Below are positions 6,778 to 13,823 of a stretch of 22,191 nt of DNA, piece by piece. The notes beneath the pieces are model-generated. The model searched no databases. It had not been told where the DNA came from and saw only the letters and a program-made list of their open reading frames with translations. Every line of letters begins with the position of its first letter. The stretch's first letter is position 1. Origin of the DNA: Verrucomicrobiia bacterium (GTDB taxonomy: Bacteria > Verrucomicrobiota > Verrucomicrobiia > Verrucomicrobiales > Akkermansiaceae); assembly GCA_947460915.1 (NCBI GenBank), contig CANHKJ010000016.1, forward strand, positions 1 to 22,191, given 5' to 3'. The position numbers and the translations under genes were made by a program.

Positions 6778-7695
6778 ATGTTACGCCTCAACACCACCGA
6801 AGCATTATCGACTTGCACCGCGCCCTTGCACCTTGCCTTGGGCGTATTTGATGGTGTTCACGTCGGGCATCGCGCCGTGATCGAAGCCGCGCGACAACAA
6901 GTAGAATCACACGGCGGTAATTGTGTCGTTGTAACCTTTGATCCTCATCCGATCCGAGTGCTTGCTCCTGAGCGAGCACCGCGGCAATTGCTCGCATCAC
7001 TGGATCACAAAGCACGACTGCTCGAAAAGATTCACGTTGATGCCCTGCTAGCTCTCCCTTTCACCCGCGAGTTTGCCCAAATCAGCGCCACCGATTTCAT
7101 TGAAAGCTTGGTCCGCCATCAACACGTCGCCACCATCGCCGTTGGAGAAGACTGGCGCTTTGGTAAGGGTCGAGAGGGCGATGTTTCCTTTCTTAGGCGC
7201 ATCGGCGAGAAACTCGGCTTCCAAGTCATAGCCCTCCCACCCGTGATGCATCAGGGAGAACGAATCAGTAGCACCCGCATCAGGCAATCGATCCGCGATG
7301 GAGCCATGGCCAACGCCGCCGAAATGTTAGGCCGACCGTATGGAATCGAAGGACTCGTGGTCAAAGGCCAGCAACTTGGTCGCACGCTCGGCTTCCCGAC
7401 AGCAAACATTGCACTCGGCGAAGAACAACTCCCACCCGATGGGGTTTGGGCGGTGCGCGGACACGGCGATGGTCACGCTTGGCAAGGCGTCGCCAATTTA
7501 GGGAATCGCCCCACAGTCGATGGACTCACCCGTGTATTTGAAGTGCATCTCTTCGATCACGATTCCGATCTTTACGGGAAAATGTTAGAGGTCGAATTCG
7601 TCAAGCACCTTCGCCCCGAACAGAAATTTCCCTCGCTCGATGCCCTGCGTGAACAAATCACCAAAGACGTCACAGGCGCCCGCGAAGTATTCTGA
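6778..7695 (+). CDS. ribF: Bifunctional riboflavin kinase / FAD synthetase
   Basis: A 305-residue enzyme converting riboflavin to FMN and then FAD. The N-terminal adenylyltransferase domain shows ALGVFDGVHVGH (nucleotide-binding HxGH), VVTFDPHP, VGEDWRFGKGREGD and ISSTRIRQSI; the C-terminal riboflavin-kinase domain shows RPYGIEGLVVKG, GRTLGFPTANI, GVANLGNRPT and the catalytic-loop region FEVHLFDHDSDLYG. Length is typical. ATG 6778 is the preferred start; a GTG at 6739 extends the frame 13 codons and would place it directly after the squalene-synthase stop, so a short upstream extension is possible. Probably the last gene of the MYG1-squalene synthase-ribF run. Confidence 0.95.
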   Translation: MLRLNTTEALSTCTAPLHLALGVFDGVHVGHRAVIEAARQQVESHGGNCVVVTFDPHPIRVLAPERAPRQLLASLDHKARLLEKIHVDALLALPFTREFAQISATDFIESLVRHQHVATIAVGEDWRFGKGREGDVSFLRRIGEKLGFQVIALPPVMHQGERISSTRIRQSIRDGAMANAAEMLGRPYGIEGLVVKGQQLGRTLGFPTANIALGEEQLPPDGVWAVRGHGDGHAWQGVANLGNRPTVDGLTRVFEVHLFDHDSDLYGKMLEVEFVKHLRPEQKFPSLDALREQITKDVTGAREVF

Positions 7696-8017
7696 TCGCT
7701 CAGCGCTGCTAGCTGAAGTGATGACAATCGTAAGTTTTCTCCTATGCTGAAACTTTCTGTTTATCGTGCTGTCTCTGTGTCATCTCTAACGAACAATACA
7801 ATACTCAACATCATGGGTAAGCAGTCACTTACTGTTTTTCTGGGAACGCAAACTTCTAGTTTACGTTGCAACACCAGATACGAGAGCGTCAATGAGCTAA
7901 GCTAGCCTATTGCATGCCAAGCCGATCATCGATTCCCGCGTGTCATGCGCAGATTTTATTGGAAGAAAGTGTAGTCAGTGCTACGTAAAAAGAGTAGTCC
8001 TTTCGCCACAACTACCC
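7696..8017. other. 322-bp intergenic region between ribF and the cyclase
   Basis: No convincing ORF or RNA gene. It contains a weak hairpin TCAGC/GCTGA (7700-7716) just after ribF, a GTAAG-CTTAC hairpin followed by a T-run (7817-7839), and presumably the promoter of the downstream cyclase. In-frame codons extend upstream of 8018 to 7910, but that stretch lacks family similarity and is likely untranslated. Confidence 0.5.
7817..7839 (+). terminator. Possible intrinsic terminator downstream of ribF
   Basis: GTAAG (7817-7821) and CTTAC (7828-7832) form a short 5-bp stem with a 6-nt loop, followed by TGTTTTTC. The stem is weak and lies about 120 nt past the ribF stop. Confidence 0.3.
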
Positions 8018-9172
8018 ATGGAACGCTTCGATTTCCCCATTTCCGTACCTTTTACCCATCGCGTCTGCTTCACTCGCGATGCCTTTGCCGTGGGTAATCC
8101 TCTTGTGCAGGATCTGCTTATGGAAGGTGGAGGACGTCGGGCCCTTGTCTATTTGGAGCGTTCGGTGGCAGATGCTTGGCCGATGCTTGTCGCGCAAATC
8201 ACTAGCTACTTTGCTCAATCGAACCTAGAACTTTGTGGCATCCAAATCAAAGAGGGCGGCGAAGCGGCAAAAGCTGACGATGCACTTGTTCGCTCCGTGT
8301 GGGATAAGATCGAGAAAGAAAAAATCGACCGCCACTCTTACGTTCTGTGCATTGGTGGTGGCGCGTTTCTCGATGCAATCGGCTTCGGTGCCGCTACCGC
8401 GCATCGCGGCGTTCGCTTGATGCGTTTTCCGACAACAACCCTGTCGCAAGACGATAGCGGCGTCGGTGTGAAAAATGGCATCAATGCCTTTGGCAAAAAA
8501 AACTGGGTTGGCTCTTTTGCAGTGCCCTACGCCGTGATCAATGATTTCCTTTTCCTACGCACGCAAGACCCCGAAATCAGTCGCCAAGGCTTGATCGAGG
8601 CCATCAAGGTCGCCTTGGTCAAAGATGGTAATTTTTTCTCCTGGATCGAAGAAAATGCTGCGGCACTGGCTAATCTCGAAGCCGATGCCCTCGAAGAATG
8701 CGTCAAGCGTTCCGCTCTCTTACACGCGCGCCACATCGCACTCGGCGGTGATCCTTACGAAATGGGCAGCAGCCGTCCTCTGGATTTCGGGCACTGGGCT
8801 GCACACAAAATGGAACAACTCAGCGGCTTTGCCGTGAGCCATGCTGCTGCGGTGTCGGTAGGACTGTGGCTCGATGTCAACTACTCGGTCAAAGCTGGAC
8901 TGCTCGATTCCTCATCAGCGACGCGAATCGGCGAAGTGTTAGAAATCATGAACCTTCCGATGTTCGATGAAACACTCATGCAACGCGATGCACAAGGTCG
9001 CCTCAAAGTCCTATCGGGCCTCGAAGAATTTCGCGAGCACTTGGGCGGTCGCTTGACCGTATTGCTCCTGCGCGCTCCGGGAATCGGCGTCGATGTTCAC
9101 GAAATGGACGCGATGTTAGTCGAGCAATGCATTGAGGAAATGCAACACGGGGCCTTACAAGTGAATGGTTAA
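8018..9172 (+). CDS. Sugar-phosphate cyclase, 3-dehydroquinate synthase-like (EboD-like)
   Basis: A 384-residue NAD- and metal-dependent cyclase of the DHQS superfamily. The nucleotide-binding region has LCIGGGAFLDAIGFGAATAH; the active-site segment reads PTTTLSQDDSGVGVKNGIN, with the catalytic-type lysine at residue 152. Expected metal ligands are E194 (GLIEAIK), H259 (DFGHWAAH) and H275 (SHAAAV). It departs from true AroB: the AroB segments DSSVGGKTGVN and HGEAV appear here as DSGVGVKNGIN and HAAAV, and it is longer than AroB. These features fit the DHQS-like cyclase found in ebo clusters (EboD) or another cyclitol-forming branch better than the shikimate enzyme, but no other ebo gene is in the window. 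ATG 8018 begins the recognisable domain; the frame runs upstream to 7910 without similarity. Confidence 0.75.
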   Translation: MERFDFPISVPFTHRVCFTRDAFAVGNPLVQDLLMEGGGRRALVYLERSVADAWPMLVAQITSYFAQSNLELCGIQIKEGGEAAKADDALVRSVWDKIEKEKIDRHSYVLCIGGGAFLDAIGFGAATAHRGVRLMRFPTTTLSQDDSGVGVKNGINAFGKKNWVGSFAVPYAVINDFLFLRTQDPEISRQGLIEAIKVALVKDGNFFSWIEENAAALANLEADALEECVKRSALLHARHIALGGDPYEMGSSRPLDFGHWAAHKMEQLSGFAVSHAAAVSVGLWLDVNYSVKAGLLDSSSATRIGEVLEIMNLPMFDETLMQRDAQGRLKVLSGLEEFREHLGGRLTVLLLRAPGIGVDVHEMDAMLVEQCIEEMQHGALQVNG

Positions 9173-9180
9173 GGGATACT

Positions 9181-9198
9181 GATCACGCCTTCGCGATC
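9181..9198. terminator. Weak hairpin between convergent cyclase and sigma genes
   Basis: GATC-a-CG pairs with CG-c-GATC around a CCTT loop in the 47-bp gap between the two convergent stops. There is one mismatch and only a short T-stretch afterwards. Confidence 0.22.
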
Positions 9199-9219
9199 TT
9201 TGCCTTTGATCGAAAATTC

Positions 9220-9858
9220 TCAACGCTCCATATTTCCAGACAAAGCCTCACGAAGCACGCCACGCGCGCGAAATAACAAGCTTTTCACCGAGGAAACACT
9301 CGTATCCAGAGCCTTGGCGATGTCTTCATAATCGAATCCCTCAAAGGTCCTTAGCACCACAGCCAAGCGCTGTTGTTCTGGCAATGCCGCAATAGCAGCA
9401 TCGATGCTACGATGCAGTTCACGCTTTTCCATGCCTTCATCAGGGGAAAGTCCGCCATCGGCACGCATTGCAGCTGGATGATTCTCCTGTTGCTCCTCGA
9501 GCGAAATTTCCTTCTTGCGAGATCTGCGACGGCTCTCGTTGAACACGAGATTGCGCATAATCGTATAGAGATATGTGGTAAATTTCGCATCATGACGCCA
9601 CTTGGGTGCTGAGTTCCACAGTCTAATAAACACTTGCTGTGCAATGTCTTCCGCCTCATGTGCATCATTTAACATCCGTGCCACCGTGCCGATCACCGCA
9701 TTCTGATGGCGCTCGATCAATTGGCGAAATGCCCGCTCATTGCCCTTGGCCGTTTCCAGCATCAATGCCACGTCCACCGCGTCGTCTGCATCGACGCCGG
9801 GAGCTTTGCTAATTGATTGATCGGGAAAAAATCCAGGCATGGAGCTTGCTGCCGTCAT
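9220..9858 (-). CDS. ECF-type RNA polymerase sigma factor
   Basis: A 212-residue sigma-70-family regulator. Region 2 runs over residues ~38-110 (FRQLIERHQNAVIGTVARML, EAEDIAQQVFIRLW, FTTYLYTIMRNLVFNESRR), binding the -10 element and core polymerase. Region 4 is residues ~155-205 (LPEQQRLAVVLRTFEGFDYEDIAKALDTSVSSVKSLLFRAR), the helix-turn-helix for the -35 element. Regions 1.1 and 3 are absent, as expected for ECF factors. An acidic-basic linker (EISLEEQQENHP) separates the domains. No anti-sigma gene is adjacent: downstream is a convergent cyclase and upstream the divergent mutL, so its regulator, if any, is elsewhere. Start is ATG 9858 or ATG 9840. Confidence 0.9.
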   Translation of the reverse strand: MTAASSMPGFFPDQSISKAPGVDADDAVDVALMLETAKGNERAFRQLIERHQNAVIGTVARMLNDAHEAEDIAQQVFIRLWNSAPKWRHDAKFTTYLYTIMRNLVFNESRRRSRKKEISLEEQQENHPAAMRADGGLSPDEGMEKRELHRSIDAAIAALPEQQRLAVVLRTFEGFDYEDIAKALDTSVSSVKSLLFRARGVLREALSGNMER

Positions 9859-9952
9859 GGTTCATGGAATCAAACCAAGAAGAAAGGCAGAAGTTGCGAA
9901 AAAATTGGCTTGGTCACAGGAAAGTTCGCGAATAGGCTTCGCGCCAAGCACC

Positions 9953-11749
9953 ATGCCGCGCATTCACGTACTACCCGACATTCTGGCAAGCCAAGTGGCT
10001 GCGGGCGAGGTCGTAGAACGCCCTTCAAGTGTCGTCAAGGAATTGGTCGAAAACTCCATCGATGCAGGTGCACAGGAAATTTTGGTGGAGATCGAGCGCG
10101 GTGGCACAGCACTGATCCGCATCACCGATGATGGCTGCGGCATGGCGCAAGATGATGCCCTTCTCTCGCTAGAAAGACACGCCACCAGCAAGCTGCGACA
10201 GACAAGCGATCTGCACAGCATCATGACCTTAGGATTTCGCGGTGAAGCCATTCCCAGCATTGCCAGTGTCTCGCGTTTTCGCATGATCACCCGTGAGCGC
10301 GAGAGCGTAGCTGGCACTGAAGTGCTCGTCGAGGGAGGAAAAATTCGCGACGTTCGCGAAGCGGGTTGCGCCCCAGGAACTACGATCGAGATCAAGCAGC
10401 TATTCTTTAATATCCCCGCGCGGCGGAAATTTCTCAAAGCAGAGACCACCGAGGCTTCGCACGTTGAGCTTGAAGTACGGCTTCACGCCCTCGCTGCAGA
10501 GCATGTTCGCTTTCGCTACCGCCGCGATGGCAACGAATTGTTTGACCTCCCCCAAGTCGCGAGCAAGCAAGATCGCTTGAGGCATTTGTTAGGCGCCGAG
10601 ACTGCCGCAGAGTTGATTGAAATCCCGCTCTTTCATGGCAACGGCTTCAGCATCGAAGGACAAATGCTACCAGCAGTGCATGCCCGCAAAGGCCGCCGGC
10701 ATCAGTGCGTTTTTCTCAATGGCCGACCGATCGAAGACCTTGCCATTTCACGTGGCCTTGCCGAGGGATTCAAAGGCGGTCTGATGGATGGCATGCATCC
10801 CGCTGCATGGTTGTGGATTGAAATGGAACCACAGCTCGTCGATGTCAACGTCCACCCTGCCAAACGCGAAGTGCGTTTTCATCGCGGCCACGAGCTACGC
10901 GACGGCATCGCTCTAGCAGTCAACCAAGCTTTGAGCAAACAGCAACGCCGCCATGAGGCTCCCGCACATGAACTAGCAGCTCCGCGCAGTGGCATGATCA
11001 AGAGCTCAATGAGTGAAGCCGTCGCTTTCATCGAGAAAAATATACCGGAACCGATTCCGCAAACAGCCGCATGGACCGTAACTAACCGTCAGTGGATGCC
11101 GCAAGAAACACAGGAGATCATGAATCTCGCTGTGGAGACAGCCACACCACAGGATAGCACCGATAAAGCCAAAGCCCATGGCGCTGCAGCATTTCGCGTC
11201 ATTGGTCAGGTCAATCAACGCTTCATCGTACTCGAAAGTCACGATGGGCTGGTGCTCTTTGATCCACGTGCGGCACGAGAACGCATCGTTTACGAACAAA
11301 TGCTTCGTGCCGAGACATCGGGTGTGGAATCACAAGGCCTACTCGTGCCGATTCTCGTCGAGCTTGACCCTCGTGAGCGCGATCTCGTGATGCGTAATCA
11401 AGATCGCTTTGCTGCCGCAGGTCTTGAACTCGGTGACTTTGGCGGAGGCACCATTCAAGTTCGGAGTTTTCCGCCATTTTTGCGAGTCAAAGATCCGCGC
11501 AGTTTCGTACACGAAGTCATCGATGACCTTATCACTGGTGGTGCAGGAGGCGCAAAAATCGCATTTGAAAAACTCGCCAAATCACTCGCGAAAAAAGCGG
11601 CATCAGGAGAGCCTGCGGATGAAACGGTCGCCATGGATCTGTTAGAGGAACTCTTCCAGTGTGATCTCCCCTACTGCGCAGCCGATGGCCGTCCTACGCT
11701 CACAGAATTTTCTCTCCGCGAGCTAGAACGGCGTTTCGGGAATCGATAA
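9953..11749 (+). CDS. mutL: DNA mismatch repair protein MutL
   Basis: A 598-residue GHKL ATPase that couples MutS mismatch recognition to strand removal. The N-terminal domain is fully conserved: VKELVENSIDAGA, ITDDGCGM, RHATSKL, GFRGEAIPSIASV, and VNVHPAKREVRFH. A linker (~350-415) precedes the C-terminal dimerisation/endonuclease domain from FRVIGQVNQRFIVLES. The endonuclease motif DQHA(x)2E(x)4E appears as DPRAARERIVYE from D437, with the Gln and the metal-binding His replaced; the CPHGRPT motif is CAADGRPT (from C575), again without its His; and the upstream ACK-type motif reads SLAKKAA. This MutL is therefore probably nuclease-deficient or uses altered chemistry. ATG 9953 begins the conserved PRIHVLPDILASQVAAGEV; an upstream extension to 9839 overlaps the divergent sigma gene and is unlikely. 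Confidence 0.95.
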   Translation: MPRIHVLPDILASQVAAGEVVERPSSVVKELVENSIDAGAQEILVEIERGGTALIRITDDGCGMAQDDALLSLERHATSKLRQTSDLHSIMTLGFRGEAIPSIASVSRFRMITRERESVAGTEVLVEGGKIRDVREAGCAPGTTIEIKQLFFNIPARRKFLKAETTEASHVELEVRLHALAAEHVRFRYRRDGNELFDLPQVASKQDRLRHLLGAETAAELIEIPLFHGNGFSIEGQMLPAVHARKGRRHQCVFLNGRPIEDLAISRGLAEGFKGGLMDGMHPAAWLWIEMEPQLVDVNVHPAKREVRFHRGHELRDGIALAVNQALSKQQRRHEAPAHELAAPRSGMIKSSMSEAVAFIEKNIPEPIPQTAAWTVTNRQWMPQETQEIMNLAVETATPQDSTDKAKAHGAAAFRVIGQVNQRFIVLESHDGLVLFDPRAARERIVYEQMLRAETSGVESQGLLVPILVELDPRERDLVMRNQDRFAAAGLELGDFGGGTIQVRSFPPFLRVKDPRSFVHEVIDDLITGGAGGAKIAFEKLAKSLAKKAASGEPADETVAMDLLEELFQCDLPYCAADGRPTLTEFSLRELERRFGNR

Positions 11750-11764
11750 TGACTAAACGAACAG

Positions 11765-12355
11765 TTACTTGCGTGGAATCACCAGGGACTTGCCAATTTG
11801 CAAATTCGTGCCGCGAATGCCATTCGCACGCTGAATTGCCGAAACCGAGGACTTGTATCGGATAGCCAACCCATAGAGCGTATCGCCTTTTTTTATCACC
11901 ACTCGTGTTGAGGGAGCGACCTTCGGCTTGACCACAACAGGCTTGGGCTTGGGCTTCAAGGTTGGCTTCGTTGTCAGCTTGGGTGTGGAGCGAACGGTAG
12001 AGGTCGTTGTACGTGGTTTCGGCATTGCGCTTTCCGAAGTCACATGCTGCACTTGCGTAATCTCAGATGTCGAAGCTGCAGCAGTTGGCAACGGAGTTGC
12101 GTTGCGCGGCGGAGTGTCGTTCGCAGCCATCGATGAATTGATCGTCGGATTACGACGCCATTTCGATGGATCATCAGCCCAGGCCTCGACGTAGTTGCCG
12201 CTGCTATCAAAAGGACCATAGCCCGTATCGCCGGCACCACCACCGCCCGTGGCGCAGGAGTTAAGAAAAAAAGGCCCGATGGCGCATACGCCGAAAGTAA
12301 GAGCGGAAAGAATCGGGGTGGAAATCGAACGAAAAGAACTGAGCGAACGCTTCAT
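11765..12355 (-). CDS. LysM-domain lipoprotein
   Basis: A 196-residue exported protein. A signal peptide (basic MKRSLSSFRS, then a hydrophobic run ending FFLNSC) contains an LNSC lipobox, so it is expected to be lipid-modified by Lgt, which is also encoded in this window. Then follow GGGGAG and about 100 low-complexity residues rich in Thr/Pro/Ser with a Lys-Pro linker (TKPTLKPKPKPVVVKPK). The last ~45 residues (VIKKGDTLYGLAIRYKSSVS onward, ending SLVIPRK) are one LysM domain, which binds glycan chains of peptidoglycan. It is probably an outer-membrane-to-wall tether or envelope protein; no enzymatic domain is visible. Its stop is 15 bp from the mutL stop (convergent). ATG 12355 is chosen because the signal peptide begins there. 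Confidence 0.85.
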   Translation of the reverse strand: MKRSLSSFRSISTPILSALTFGVCAIGPFFLNSCATGGGGAGDTGYGPFDSSGNYVEAWADDPSKWRRNPTINSSMAANDTPPRNATPLPTAAASTSEITQVQHVTSESAMPKPRTTTSTVRSTPKLTTKPTLKPKPKPVVVKPKVAPSTRVVIKKGDTLYGLAIRYKSSVSAIQRANGIRGTNLQIGKSLVIPRK

Positions 12356-12616
12356 AATTAGTTGTAGTTGTAACGAGAAAGAAATAATAGTGATTCTACC
12401 ATAATCAAATTGCAGATCACATTCCAGAGAAAGAGAAGAGAAATGATATCTACCCATGAAAACACGGGGATGGAATAATCGGCGCGATTGGAGAATCTGG
12501 GAAAAAGATAATCATCGGAACTTAGAAAGCACAAACGAAGATGAAAAAAAAATGGTAAAATCAAAAAATAAGGAACAGCAGCTTATGCCAGTGGCACCAG
12601 GATTGAAATGATCAGA
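12356..12616. other. AT-rich intergenic region upstream of LysM gene
   Basis: A 261-bp purine-rich (on +) stretch with no supported ORF; it must hold the LysM gene promoter on the - strand. At its right edge ATGATC-A-GATCAT (12608-12620) is a perfect 13-bp palindrome overlapping the stop codon of the 69-aa gene. Confidence 0.5.
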
Positions 12617-12826
12617 TCATGAGCCAAACATGCCCTTCATCTTACCAAGTAAACCTCCGCTGAGGCTGCCAAGGTCTGGAGATTGGCCCGACAACAATTG
12701 ATCGACAATGTCCTGAAATTGCGCAGGTACTTTGGATTTAACAAATTCGCCCACAGCTTGAATTACTTGTGTGGCCATCTCATCCGACAGCCCAAGGCCT
12801 GTCAATTTTGCTTTTAATTCGTCCAT
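12617..12826 (-). CDS. Small helical protein of unknown function (69 aa)
   Basis: Not assigned to a family. The protein starts MDELKAKLTGLGLSDEMATQ and has two predicted amphipathic helices (about residues 2-30 and 36-48), then a Gly/Ser/Met-rich tail (LSGGLLGKMKGMFGS). There is no signal peptide and it is too polar to be membrane-integral. It is bounded by its own region: a strong bidirectional terminator and tRNA-Leu upstream, and an AT-rich gap downstream. A possible promoter, TTGTCG-18 bp-TTTAAT, lies at 12850-12879 on the - strand, leaving a ~20-nt leader. Good start-codon context, compact helix pattern and a dedicated promoter suggest a real gene rather than a chance ORF. Confidence 0.65.
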   Translation of the reverse strand: MDELKAKLTGLGLSDEMATQVIQAVGEFVKSKVPAQFQDIVDQLLSGQSPDLGSLSGGLLGKMKGMFGS

Positions 12827-12849
12827 AATGGTAGAAATGCTGATATTTG

Positions 12850-12879
12850 ATTAAACGACGTCGGTATGGCACACGACAA
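12850..12879 (-). promoter_or_regulatory. Candidate promoter of the 69-aa gene
   Basis: On the - strand TTGTCG (12879-12874) and TTTAAT (12855-12850) are separated by 18 bp and end 23 bp before the ATG at 12826. Matches to the sigma-70 consensus are 4/6 and 5/6. Confidence 0.35.
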
Positions 12880-13020
12880 AGTGCGCGAAAGTCGCTATTT
12901 CCCGCAACAAATCTCCCACAATTCCCCAATGATACAAGCCCTAAATTGCCAAATCTACGCATTTCCGAAATAAAACTGGATCTCGGATCGAGCAAAACGA
13001 CTGACTATTGCAGCATAACA

Positions 13021-13054
13021 AAAAAAGCCACACCCCAAAGAGTGTGGCTTTTTT
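13021..13054. terminator. Bidirectional intrinsic terminator after tRNA-Leu
   Basis: AAAAAA-GCCACAC (13021-13033) pairs with GTGTGGC-TTTTTT (13042-13054) around an 8-nt loop, a 13-bp perfect stem with A/T flanks on both sides. It starts 11 nt past the tRNA 3' end and can act on either strand. Confidence 0.9.
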
Positions 13055-13064
13055 ATGTAATAAG

Positions 13065-13146
13065 TACCGGGAACAGGACTCGAACCTGCACAGATGAATC
13101 CACTTGAACCTAAACCAAGCGCGTCTACCAATTCCGCCATCCCGGC
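13065..13146 (-). tRNA. tRNA-Leu (anticodon UAG)
   Basis: The reverse complement folds as a class II tRNA of 82 nt. The acceptor arm is GCCGGGA paired with TCCCGGT (G1-U72 wobble), with discriminator A73. The D-arm region is GCGGAATTGGTAGACGC, the anticodon stem CTTGG/TCAAG, and the loop TTTAGGT with anticodon TAG at 13112-13110. A variable arm GGAT-TC-ATCT and a T-arm GCAGG-TTCGAGT-CCTGT complete the fold. CCA is not encoded (CTT follows). It reads CUN leucine codons. A strong terminator follows and trxA lies upstream on the same strand with its own terminator, so it is probably transcribed alone. Confidence 0.95.
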
Positions 13147-13229
13147 GCGAGCGCAGTGTGATCAGGTTTTCTATGGCTGGCAAGTAGCGAATGCAAAAAT
13201 TTTCACTAAATCTCGCAATAAGTCTGAAC

Positions 13230-13264
13230 AAAAAACGCGCACCCGTTATGGGTGCACGTTTTTT
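13230..13264. terminator. Intrinsic terminator of trxA
   Basis: GCACCC (13239-13244) and GGGTGC (13250-13255) form the core stem with loop GTTAT, extended past one mismatch by CG pairs and A/T flanks (AAAAAA and TTTTTT). It is 14 nt past the trxA stop and symmetrical enough to work in both directions. Confidence 0.88.
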
Positions 13265-13278
13265 GTGAGATGCTTTGA

Positions 13279-13599
13279 TTAAGCCAATGCAAGCAGCTTA
13301 GCTTTGAGCTGGTCTTTGGTGACATTGGCGCCAACGATCTGGTCTTTCACTTCGCCGTCTTTGAAGAAGAGCAAGAAAGGAATGGATCGAACGCCGTATT
13401 TCACCGCAAGGTCGCGGGCGTTATCGACATTAACTTTGCCGACTTTTGCTTGACCTGCCAACTCATCAGAGAGTTGATCAATGATTGGACCGATCGCTTT
13501 GCAAGGTCCGCACCATTCGGCCCAGAAATCGACGAGAACAGGAGTGGAGGATTCGATGACTTCGCTTTGGAAGTTAGTATCAGTGAATTGAAGTGCCAT
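13279..13599 (-). CDS. trxA: Thioredoxin
   Basis: A 106-residue cytoplasmic dithiol oxidoreductase. The active site WCGPC lies in VLVDFWAEWCGPCKAIGP (about residues 21-38), with the buried Asp of VDFWA, the cis-proline in RSIPFLLFF and the C-terminal helix all present; length is standard. It reduces disulphides in ribonucleotide reductase and other partners with electrons from thioredoxin reductase, which is not in the window. It is preceded on the same strand by a 27-codon membrane-peptide gene and a long-looped hairpin. TTGACG (13634-13629) with a poor -10 17 bp on could give it a separate promoter. A strong terminator follows. Confidence 0.97.
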   Translation of the reverse strand: MALQFTDTNFQSEVIESSTPVLVDFWAEWCGPCKAIGPIIDQLSDELAGQAKVGKVNVDNARDLAVKYGVRSIPFLLFFKDGEVKDQIVGANVTKDQLKAKLLALA

Positions 13600-13632
13600 G
13601 CGGAGAACATGGACGTATTATTGCAAAACGTC

Positions 13633-13666
13633 AAGAGCCGCTCAGAAAAAAATCCGAACGGCTCTT
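13633..13666 (-). other. Hairpin between micropeptide gene and trxA
   Basis: AAGAGCCG (13633-13640) and CGGCTCTT (13659-13666) form a perfect 8-bp stem with an 18-nt loop that contains a seven-T run on the - strand. No T-run follows the stem, so it is not a standard terminator; RNA processing, attenuation or mRNA stabilisation between the two genes are possibilities. Confidence 0.45.
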
Positions 13667-13703
13667 TGTGAATGATTTGAGTGTCACTTCTGAGACTGCA
13701 GTA

Positions 13704-13787
13704 TTACGCAATGGGAGTCATCCAAGTAAGGATGGCCACGGCCAATGCGCCTGCGCCGAGAAGGATATTGATGATGGTAAGTGCCAT
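13704..13787 (-). CDS. 27-aa single-span membrane micropeptide (unknown)
   Basis: Too short for normal ORF calling. From ATG at 13787 the frame reads MALTIINILLGAGALAVAIL and then seven more residues (TWMTPIA) to TAA at 13706-13704. Almost the entire peptide is hydrophobic and long enough for exactly one membrane span, with no charged residue apart from its termini. It sits 36 nt after the proline-rich tail-anchored protein and upstream of trxA, all on the - strand, so it is probably part of the same transcript. There is no Shine-Dalgarno sequence, but most genes here lack one. It could be a small subunit partnering the neighbouring one-span protein. Chance cannot be excluded for so short a frame; conservation would decide. 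Confidence 0.5.
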   Translation of the reverse strand: MALTIINILLGAGALAVAILTWMTPIA

Positions 13788-13823
13788 AGTAGTGAGTAGT
13801 AGATCGTTAGATAAAAAATCAGA

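Noticed and set aside
9839..9952. Upstream extension of mutL
   Set aside because: It overlaps the divergent sigma-factor start and lacks MutL similarity; conserved sequence begins immediately after ATG 9953.
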